The notes beneath the pieces were generated by a model. It ran no database searches. It was not told the origin of the DNA and saw only the letters and a list, made by a program, of their open reading frames with translations. 64,000 bases of DNA. Origin: Cladopsammia gracilis. Lineage: Eukaryota > Cnidaria > Anthozoa > Scleractinia > Dendrophylliidae. This document shows, piece by piece, positions 41,301-50,100 of the stretch (position 1 is the stretch's first letter; every line of letters starts with the position of its first letter). The position numbers were made by a program, and so were the translations under genes. Location of the stretch: positions 2,504,501 through 2,568,500 of the forward strand of contig JAJGOT010000028.1 of assembly GCA_022457155.1 (NCBI GenBank). Reading direction: 5' to 3'.

Positions 41301-44300
41301 CTGATTGAAGACACAATGCACTCAGTATTGGAGCTGCAAATTTAATCAAAACATTCATCATGATAATAATATTAAAAGTCCAAAGTAAGTCACTGACAGT
41401 CATTTATAGTGACATGCAAACATATGGTTGTCACTTCCATAACAAAAATGATGAACTGTTCTTTGGAAAATTTGAACCCCACTTTTACAGACACCTGGAC
41501 CAGTGCTGCTGCTACAGTAGTTTGACATATTTTTGTTCTCTTCAAGATTTTTTTTTTGCAGTTTTGACATTAGTGGGAATTTAAAGGCATAAGAAATTTT
41601 TCACTTCCAGCGTCAAACCTTGAAATCCCAAAGTGTGACCACTCAAAGGAAAGCTCTTCAGCAGTATTGTACTGTGGTGCTGTTTACTATGTTGTACAAT
41701 GTGGTTTTGACTTTTGAGACTAAGTTTACACTAGAGGAGATTCATAAAATTAATGTTTCCAGATTTATTAAATTAAGGGTATTTGGATTTGCAGGCATTT
41801 ATACTAAAGGGTATTCGGATTCCCAACAGTTTACACACATAATAAATCTGAGGACATTCATGCAGGAATGGTCACCAAGCAGGTTTGCTCATCCTCGGCA
41901 GACATCAACAAAATGCTGCCCGGAAAGAGGTCCAGAACGGATTGAGATGCTACAGAAACGTCAGTTGGACAGATGATGAAGTAGAACTACTTCTAGGAGT
42001 GGTCCGTTCGTATTCTTCCCAAAAGAATTACAAAGGGTTAAAATAGGAGAGCGTTAAAAGCAAGTACGAGGAATATAACAAAATTGATCGTCTGTGCCTG
42101 CAACAGAATAAGGCAACCAGCTACTGCCATCAGTGTGACTACATCCGACATTTTGGTTTTACCACAAACTCGTATTATCCCAGGTGAAAAAGTATCCAGA
42201 TTCATTGGAACAATTGTTTACACAACAAAACATTGTGGATTTTTAAAACAGTAATCGGATACAAAGTCTTCACTTTAGATTTTGGATTCAAAATCTTCGG
42301 AGATGCGACCAAACCAGGACACTTTTATTTCAGATTCACCCATCTGCGTGTAAACAGCAAAACGAATCTGGTACCAAAATGTTCTGGATTCGCCACAAAT
42401 CCGGAAAAACCTCCTCTAGTGTAAACTCAGTGTGAGTCTGTGGATAAAATCCTAAAGTGTGACCATTCAAATGAAAGCTTCTGAGCAGCACTTTCCTGTG
42501 GTACTGTTTATTATGCTTTACAAGGTAGTTCTAACTTTTGAGTCTGTGGATGAAATCCTTATTAAAAATGTGACTATTCAAATGAAAGCTATTGAGCAGT
42601 ACTTTCCTGTGGTGCTGTTTATTATGCTGTACAAGGTAGTTCTAACCTTTGAGTCTGTGGGTGAAATCCTAAAGTGTGACCATTCAAATGAAAGCTATTG
42701 AGCAGTACTTTCCTGTGGTGCTGATTATTGTAATGTACAATGTGGTTCTAACTTTTGAGTTTGTGGATGAAATCCTAAAGTGCGACCATTCAAACGAAAG
42801 CTACTGAGCAGTACTTTTCCATATACAGTTTGTTTCTCAGTATTTTTACAATTGAAAATAATTTTTGATTTTTCTTGATTTTGAGAACTACTAAGAAGTG
42901 AAAGGTTTAATGAGCATACAGCAACTAACCACTAAGATCTTTGCTTCCTTGAATCAAACCTTCCCATGATTTTGTTGTCTCAAATATACCAGCTGCAGTC
43001 TTCAAAGAATTTAAGCTTTGCTAAAAAAAGTACAAAATATATATTTTTGTGTGTAATCAGACTGGTAAAGGAATGTTGAAGAAACAGAATATCAGTTTAA
43101 GTGTTCTATTTCATCTAAGCAAAACATTACAAGCTACCATAAAAGAACAAAATTAATGAAGTTTTAAAAAGAAGAACTATAAAGATACTTGCTTTCATTT
43201 TCTCTTCATCCTCCTCTTCACTTGCAATGTTCTTGTTGAGCTGTGCAATTAAATCAAAATTATTTACTTTGGGTTTTTCATTAAACCTCTGAATCCAACC
43301 ATTTTTAACTCGTGAATACATGAAGCGTTGAACGAGTTATACATGTAGCAGACGTGGACAAAATGCAAAGTTTCAGCTGTTAACTTTTCTTGGTAATTCC
43401 ACTGACCTGAGTGCAATAGGCTCGCGCATATATTTGCCTTACTCCAAATGCAATATGTAAAAATCACCTGCCTTACCCATGGGGACCGCATTGGAGGGGA
43501 GGGGAGGGGAGGGTGGGGAGTTGGACGCAGAGGGTGGGGGAAGGAGTTGGTGGAGCAAAACTCGTGGAAGAGGGGAGGGTGGGAGTTGAACACAGAGGGT
43601 GGGGAATTACATGTAGATACAGAGGGTGGGGAATTACATGTAGATACAGAGAGTGGGGAGTTGGACGCAGAGGGTGGGGGAAGGAATTAGTAGAGCAAAA
43701 CGCGTATACATGTAAGAGGGGAGGGTCCAAAGGTTGTTTTGTATTCATGAGTTGGCTCATATGAGCCTTAATTGCTTTAAATTGATAATTATGTAGTTGA
43801 ACTCTTTTCAACACAGATGTCAAAGGAACAAAGCCAAGTGTTGATATTAAGGAGGTGCATGCCAGCATTATAGCAGCCTCAGAGACCCAGGGGCAGTTAT
43901 TCAGGGTAAGAGAGAGTAGAAAAGGATGAAAAAAAGAATTTCTCCTGCCGATTGTACTTCTTTTTCACCCTTTTCTACTCTCCCTCGCCTCATCTTACTG
44001 CCCCTGGATCTCCGAGGCTGTCATAAATTATAGAGATACAGTTTGTCTGAATTTTAGCCTTTCTGGGTCCAAAAAAAAACTGTCTGTAACATATACATGT
44101 AAAGGTATGCATCAATGGTGAATCCAGTCTAAAAAGATTTAAAGATTTGAAAAAACAGTGGAAGATAAGGGGGTGGGGGCCCCTAGATCTGGTGTCTGTA
44201 ATCTAATAATTATAATTAATTCATGAATCACCCAGTGAGCATGTTCCATGTGCCACAGTCCAGCTGCAAACATCATGGATGCCATATCTTCATCAACATA

Positions 44301-46857
44301 ACTTGTGACAGTTTTCTCATCATCGTCCATCATGTTTGACCATTTAAATCTGCCATTAAACAATTAACAAAGAGTAAAATTTCAATCTCCCCCACATGTC
44401 CAGAGGTAATACTAATTACCAGTTTCATTAACTGTAACATAAAAATTAAACTACATGTAAACAAGTTAAGGTTAGGGTTCTTGAAACAATGACTTATAAA
44501 TATTTCTCACATTTCAGTTTTTCTCATATTTTATCATTTACTTATTCTGTTGCAGTACTTGTAAGCAGAATTGTTGAGAAATTATCAACTTATTTGTAAA
44601 TGTTTTAACATAAAAATTTTTATGACGATGCAAGTTATATTGAACTAAGTGGAAAGGTTAATAAATAAATGGACAAACCTAAGCCTGGAGTAGCTTTTAA
44701 CCTATAGTAGAAAGAAGACATGAGGGATAATTAGAATACAACTCCCACAGCAATGGCAATGTTCTACATGTTACATGTGGTAAATGCCGAATGCCTTCAT
44801 GTAATACTGGTAGCCTGGTAACTTCCTTAAAAGCATGAAGTGACAAGGAAAAAAGGTTTCTTGTTTTAAGAAACTGACAACATGATTGTAGAGACATTAG
44901 GTCAGGCTTAACGAACTACTGACTTTCAGCTTGAAAGTGTGAAGCACCATCCACTAAAACACTGTGCAATGCATGCACTTAAATTATTGACTTGAATTTT
45001 TACATCTAGCAGGCATATTTTTTACATGCCAGCTGCCGATACTGGAGTCATTATCCCATAGACATGAGACTTTTATAAAATAAAATATGATTACATAGGG
45101 TGCACAATGTTTAAACTGATTGAGTTCCCATTTTGTACGAGACTGCATGTACCGTATGTAAACACTTGTACATGTATGATGTCCATGACTGTGCTCTAGC
45201 AGTGCCTGGTATCCCAAGGAGAGATTTCCTTGCCTGAAGGCTCACCAACTTACTCCTTTGGAGATGTCTGGTTCCAGAAAATATCCATGCCTTCCTCATG
45301 GAAGGTTATTCAAAATTCCCAGGGGGAGGGGGGGCGAGGCTCAAAAGCCAAATTTTTTAAGGAAAGGATGAAGCTAAATTGAAAGGGTGAGTGGAATAAA
45401 GCCCTAAGTGACTTCTGATCAACTGTTAGATTCTCCTTCCAGTTTATCTTGTATATGCTCATGTAACAAAGGGAGAATTTGGTTTCAGATTAGGGCCTTA
45501 TTTCAGTTTGGGATAAGGCCCTAAGTGACTCCTGATCTATAGCCAAATTCTCCCTTTGTTACATGAGCATATACAAGACAGACTGTAAGGGGAATCTAGC
45601 AGTTGATCAGAATTCACTTAGGGCTTTATTCCACTCACCCCTTCAATTGGAATTTCCAGAGGGGAGGGGAGGGGAGGGGGTACAAACCAAAAACCCTTCC
45701 ATGGAAGGAGTACGGATATTTTCTGGAACCACACAATCCCTGTAGACACTGTTATGGATTTTCTTCTTCCTTTTACAAAAATTGCATTTAACTTTTGAGT
45801 GGTAGTGACAAAGGTACCTTTTGTAAAATGCTCTTCAATGTGGTGTTCATTGCAACATATTCCTTCAGTGTGTTTACGACAGTTTCACTAGAACCATCTG
45901 TGTTCTTCAAAGCCTCCACGACTCCTTCACGTCTATTTGGTAATAGAAAACAAATAATGAATGTAAATAAATTCACACCTCAACATCAAGCATACCTCAT
46001 AATTTGTTGAATGCACTGTAGAAAGAGTTATGTCTAGAGTATGTACCTAACTTCATATGTTATTTATACAAGCATCATAAGCTCAGTTTTCAGTAAAGCT
46101 TGATTCAGTAATGCTGTGGAATTACTGTTATACTTAAAGGCCAGTTTGATCAAATTTTTTAAACGGTACATTCATTTTTGTGCAATTTTCGGAAGGAAAT
46201 AACATTTAAAGATCAAGGGTATATTTAAAAAAAAACGTTTTCTCTTGATCGGATTGAAAAACGGTTTGGTTACTAAATACATTATTTCCTTAGGAAATTG
46301 CAAAAAAAAAACGAAATTTAAAACTTTGAATGAATTGCTGGCACTTTTAATACATTATAAATACGGTACATGCAAGGATTCCGAAAAATATAAGCTACAA
46401 ATTGTGACAAAACGTTGCAACACTGTGTGTTGGATAAGCTGTGTAAATGGTGGTGACCTCCCCCACCTTTCAATGTTGTTGGAAAATAAAATGCAGACGA
46501 GCGTTCCGATTGTGTGATCCAAAATAGGAGACACTGGGAAGGATGCATTGTTCTAACGACTGCCGACATTGATTCTCATTTAGTTCCTCAAAAACTCAAA
46601 AAATCTCAGCTGTATACTAGAATCTTATAGTCTGAGCATCATCTTAAGACGATATAGCTTTGTAAACCTATAATAAATTCTACAGAACTCGAACAAGTTG
46701 ATAATCCGCATACATAATCCTGCATAATCAAGCAGACAGACCCTTACTTTCTTGTGATGTCATGTACAAACTGCTCCAAATCTTTTGGTATTCCATCCAT
46801 TGCTTTTCCAAAATTTAGGCGTTCAGTAAGCTTCTTTCCACATGCAGGATGAGCCAT
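32399..46857 (-). CDS. BROX: BRO1 domain-containing protein, BROX-like
   Basis: Fifteen coding exons in phase: 46748-46857, 45818-45932, 44679-44701, 44232-44349, 43193-43288, 42930-43020, 41287-41333, 40946-41053, 38516-38564, 36984-37047, 35509-35578, 34778-34839, 33962-34040, 33187-33266 and 32399-32477 (stop TGA). They give 396 residues; human BROX has about 411. It aligns by eye with BROX along its BRO1 domain: FKW near 84, SLKTAAGIFE near 157, SVTIRRAI near 201, ALARCYQG near 257, KCGESI near 274 and ERENGLIYHAKLP near 330. BRO1 domains bind the C-terminal helix of CHMP4/ESCRT-III and act in endosome and membrane remodelling. The C-terminus is acidic (EEKGEEDDASAGTS) and lacks the CaaX box of vertebrate BROX. 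The 23-nt exon 3 and a GC donor after exon 5 are notable. It is head to head with the oxidoreductase gene. Confidence 0.9.
33055..33182. repeat. VNTR-family fragment, copy 3
   Basis: The stretch ctttcattcggatggtcgca, then gtaggattttatccacagg, is a diverged single unit of the family seen at 17.6, 19.7 and 41.6-42.9 kb. It lies in the last BROX intron. The element ends are not clear. Confidence 0.55.
33585..33775. mobile_element. MITE with aataggccatttgcacgatg ends
   Basis: aataggccatttgcacgatg, then acgtcatttgactactacta on the left, are mirrored almost perfectly on the right over about 45 bases. It is 191 bases long, in a BROX intron. Confidence 0.9.
34523..34657. repeat. Short MITE with gggtgtttcttggtgttg ends
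   Basis: gggtgtttcttggtgttgcg is mirrored by cgcaacaccaagaaactacc, with one mismatch. BROX intron. Confidence 0.75.
35202..35487. mobile_element. MITE of the agagcagttttcaa family, copy 1
   Basis: The left end agagcagttttcaaatgagt is the inverse of the right end cactggattgaacaccgctc with mismatches. The interior words aaaaccaaaaccaaagtaat, ccaatcacaa and gcgcgggaaaacgcg are shared with the copy at 57656-57953, which lies in the opposite direction. Confidence 0.8.
36060..36148. repeat. Short MITE with tagcctgcgagagcag ends
   Basis: tagcctgcgagagcagaca on the left is mirrored by cgtctgctcttgcaggcta on the right. It is only about 90 bases. BROX intron. Confidence 0.8.
36395..36580 (+). repeat. 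Dispersed repeat shared with 29885-30060
   Basis: ccatctgcagcc, aactggaccatta and gtttcctttgataaaaatgt match the 29.9 kb copy in order and direction. Confidence 0.6.
36632..36902. repeat. MITE with aatagcgttccgccc ends
   Basis: aatagcgttccgccc on the left and gggcggaacgctatt on the right are perfect 15-base inverted repeats, 271 bases overall. BROX intron. Confidence 0.85.
37708..38033. mobile_element. G-tipped MITE (ctcccatataaaaatgacgg family), copy 1
   Basis: The left tip is a 27-base G run followed by ctcccatataaaaatgacgg. The right tip is tcatttttacgtgtgagtcc followed by C's. The interior word taaaatgaccaccgttag is shared with the copy at 55610-55932. Confidence 0.8.
38206..38406. repeat. 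MITE with aatagacctctttggcttg ends
   Basis: aatagacctctttggcttgt, then acattttgttttccca, are mirrored by tgggaaaacaaaatgtacaa and gctaaagaggtctatt. Arms of about 45 bases, 201 overall, in a BROX intron. Confidence 0.85.
39080..40940. other. BROX intron 8, no further gene recognised
   Basis: It contains a C-rich run (39286-39325) and several short frames of unknown character (39336-39596, 40429-40740). None has splice context or a family I recognise. Confidence 0.35.
41723..42427. mobile_element. TIR transposon remnant nested in the VNTR element
   Basis: Perfect 17-base TIRs agtttacactagaggag (41723-41739) and ctcctctagtgtaaact (42411-42427) bound a 705-base element. It carries a decayed SANT/Myb-like coding remnant (separate entry) and no transposase. 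It resembles a PIF/Harbinger derivative. Confidence 0.75.
41966..42092 (+). pseudogene. SANT/Myb-like domain fragment, broken
   Basis: In frame it reads WTDDEVELLLGVVRSYSSQK, then NYKGLK, a TAG stop at 42054-42056, then ESVKSKYEEYNK in the same frame. Trp-Thr-Asp-Asp-Glu-Val-Glu-Leu-Leu-Leu and Val-Lys-Ser-Lys-Tyr fit the Myb/SANT-like (trihelix-type) module found beside PIF/Harbinger transposases. It is truncated and interrupted, so not functional. Confidence 0.6.
43460..43760 (+). repeat. G-rich minisatellite-like repeat, copy 1
   Basis: Imperfect repeats of ggagttggacgcagagggtg and gtggggaattacatgtagat. The cctgccttaccca lead-in and gtggagcaaaac word are shared with 54680-54835. Open frames on both strands here are low-complexity artefacts. 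BROX intron 4. Confidence 0.75.
43873..44021. repeat. MITE with cagcctcagag ends
   Basis: cagcctcagagacccagggg on the left is mirrored by cccctggatctccgaggctg on the right, with gtagaaaagg inside mirrored by ccttttctac. It is 149 bases long. Confidence 0.8.
45270..45730. mobile_element. Long palindrome element (about 460 bp)
   Basis: Arms of roughly 220 bases: ggttccagaaaatatcc, ggaataaagccctaagtga and tatatgctcatgtaacaaag on the left all return inverted on the right, around a short centre near 45495-45530. BROX intron 2. Confidence 0.85.
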
Positions 46858-47177
46858 GATCAAGGATCAAGCAAACAAGTGAAGAAGAACTGAAAAATTA
46901 TCAACAAATCAACACATCAGGTTATCTTGGCATTCGCAAAGAAAACAGATATAACTTGCTTATATGAAGTACGTATCCGTCGTTATAACATCCGCTGCTT
47001 TAGAGTTGTGTGGGCGTCATGTTGACACACCCCGATGCCGTTTGTCACGTTTGTCACGCGATTTTAGGTTTGGGGCAGCCAGCCGTTTTATTTGTTTATC
47101 AAATGTGGGTTTGTGTGAGACGCTTTCTATCGCCTGTAAAACACGTTTCAACACTCCGTTTGTCCTTATTTGCAAAT
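46858..47177. promoter_or_regulatory. Divergent promoter region between BROX and QOR
   Basis: Only 320 bases separate the two ATGs, so both promoters and 5' UTRs must share this stretch. No TATA box is obvious. The region nearer the oxidoreductase gene is richer in CG dinucleotides than its surroundings. Confidence 0.6.
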
Positions 47178-50100
47178 ATGTCTATGAAGGCTGTTGTGAT
47201 ACACGAGTATGGAGATTCTTCAAAGCTTTCTTATGAAGATGTTCCTATTCCCGAACCAGGGCCAGGAGAAGTAAGCTTATTACAAATAATGTTCATTTGC
47301 ATTGCATGTACTCCTAAACTTAATTAATGCGCTTTTTCTGAATTATTTTATTTTGCCATGCACTGTACTTCACATTATCTTGACCTCACATTACCGTGAC
47401 TTTCCTCCTGCGCGATTTCTCAGTTTTTAAACAAATCAACGTGAATCAAGGAACGATAAACTGAGCAATGCGAACAAGAATAAGAGCAAACACAGACTTG
47501 AAAAAACAACACTTTCTCAGTCTAGAATAATAAGTGTCAACGATCTTCGAATAAAAAACATTATTTGCGTATGAAAAATAGCCTGAATAACTATAAACTT
47601 GAAAGTCAAACTATCAAAAATTACGCAGATATTTTGGATTTTGCGATGCGAGGAAAATTATAACTGCGAAATATGCAAATTCGGTTTTATTTACAAATGA
47701 TCTCTTTCCAGACGTATTACTCAAATAACATAACACAGGAAAAAGGACAACAAATTCTCTCAGTTGAAAGTTTAATTCAAATATCTAAGGAAATTGTCAC
47801 GCAAGAAAATTTGGTAGGCACGTGGTGATATTCTTGCACCACAATTGCTCGACCGAATGTGGCCAAGTTTTCTAAAAAGTTCTCAAAAACTACTGATAAC
47901 ATAAGGAAAAAGTCAATGAAATGTTTCTTAAAAAGTAAATCCAAATTTAAAAAATGTTATTTTCTTTACTGTAGTTTTCCAGGAAAGCTTGAAATAATTT
48001 CTCAGAAAAGTCTGCTGCTTTGAGTGGGAATTCTGAAGGAAGACACGCCCTCACTTTGCGATACCGGTAAATGGATGGTGATCCTCAAAGGAGGATATCA
48101 TCCCTTTCAGCCATCTTACCACTACTTAAAGGCGTGTTTTCATTCCGGTTCTGCAAAATGAATGTCTGAAACATTGAAGCGTGGAGTACACAAGTGGCCT
48201 TATTTGTTTGAAATCTGATATTCTTCTCCAAGTGACAAACCGCTTCTCTCTAATCCCCTCTAAAACCCAAACATATGCGCAGAGGACGGATTCTGATTGG
48301 TTTGACCTTCCTGAAGCCTTTTATAACAATAGGAGACCAAAAGATCGGACCTTTCTAGGGGAGGCAGGGGCGAGTTCACATACGTGCTTTTAATCATGCA
48401 CAATTTAAGGCCAGTTTTGGAGGGTGTGGGAGTCAATGTGTTCTTGACGCAATGCGCAATAGCGAATTCACCCTCTCGAGTTCACCCCGCACCTTGATCA
48501 AGTTCCCACGTTGATTGACCTCGCCCCGTTATGAAGTGTTATTGGCATAGAAACATATATTGCAGGGCTTCATTCTTCACACTCGGCTCATTTGTGGTCA
48601 GCGGTCAGTACCTCATGTAATATTACATGATCTGGGCCCAGTTGTTCAAAGCCAAATAATGCTAATTCCTGATTAATAGTTAGCAATCCGGATTTCATTT
48701 CTTTGTTTAAAAATGTTTTCAAAAGGTCATTAGTAGCATTTGTAGCTAGTAGTGAAGCAGGACCAAGCACACACATGCAAAATCGCACTAAAAATGTCTA
48801 GCTTCCCACATGGGTGGAAACTGTAGACTTACCATTTAAATACATGAGCAGAAGTGAATTGTGATGTGACACAGGAATTCTCTCAAACCGTCCCAAGAAA
48901 CTTTAAAATGCTTGGCGATTTGTGACGACAAGGAAGAATAATCAACCGAAACTTCAATGCTGTATGCTGCAGGCATCCCACGTAATTATCGCTGCCTCTG
49001 GGAACAAAAATGACCTACTGGTACAAAATTATCAAGTTGTAATGAAAATCATTGCATCAACTGGTCATTAATTTTCATTAGCAATGGCAATTACAATAGT
49101 TTTAAGATGTACACTGTAGCATCTCTGATCTCAAATTGCTAAATAATGTATCAACAATGGTGCAACCATACCCTGCTTTGGACAGATTCAGACCTTCCGC
49201 ACTACTATCTTGAAGAGGATTCAGCTAAGTAGTTTTCTTTGAAAATCACAATAGAATCACCATTAATTCTTATTTTATATAAACAGGTACTGGTCAAAAA
49301 TCATTATGCTGGTTTGAATTTCATTGATGTTGAAAACAGAAAAGGAAACATGAAAACAGTACAACCTGGTGGAATTATGGGATTTGAAGGAGCTGGAACA
49401 GTAGAAAAACTGGGTACCGGTGTCCAGGGCCTCTCTGCTGGAGACAGAGTTGCTTTTGCCTTCATAGGCTCAAGTAAGTTATTTGGGTCAAGGTTATAAT
49501 ACAACAGTTTCCATGGCAACCATAGTATACTCTTGTACCTCCTAGAGTTTATTAAAGCATTTTACATGTAAAAACAAGCTTCATGGCATTTTGAACTATA
49601 GTTTGAAGATCCAAATGTAGAAATGATTTGAATGTCAAATGTTTTTTTCTATTTTTCTTTGCAATGCAGATGCTTATGCTCAGTATAGTAAAGTTGCCAC
49701 TAGATATGCCATCAAAGTCCCTGATTCGATCACCATGGAGCAGGCAGCCAGCACACTGTGGCAGGGTTTCACTGCACATGCATTTGCTTGTTCATCTTAT
49801 CCGATCAAAGCTGGAGACAAAATTTTGGTTCATGCAGCTGCAGGTGGCGTGGGAAGCTTGATTGTACAGATTGCAAAGAATGCAGGTAAACTGATCATAT
49901 TGCATATTTTTCCACTGTTACTCGATCAACACAAGCTCCAAAGTCAATATTGCACTCCAGAACAAATTCTTTGTTTTAGCTAATTTAGTTCTAGCTAATG
50001 GGTTTCGATGGGCTAGACTGCATGATCTTCGTTATAATATTTTTCTTCTAACATGACTTTCCACCAGCTAATTAAGTGAACTAACAGTGAAAATTATGTA

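Larger units (their letters stand above)
41595..42910. mobile_element. VNTR-bearing TIR element, copy 4, split by a nested transposon
   Basis: This copy is inverted relative to 17.6 and 19.7 kb. Its ends are tttttcacttccagcgtcaa on the left and aagaagtgaaaggtttaa on the right. One unit lies at about 41632-41722, left of the insertion, and four lie right of it (gac-cattcaaatgaaag words at 42461, 42572, 42678 and 42784; spacing 106-111). The transposon at 41723-42427 separates them. BROX intron 6. Confidence 0.75.

Noticed and set aside
41600..42850. Frames of 80-118 codons in the BROX intron as exons
   Set aside because: They are translations of the VNTR units and the nested transposon; BROX exons 6 and 7 join in phase without them.
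43448..43868. Overlapping frames rich in Gly/Trp and Pro/His
   Set aside because: Produced by the G-rich minisatellite on both strands; no real protein.
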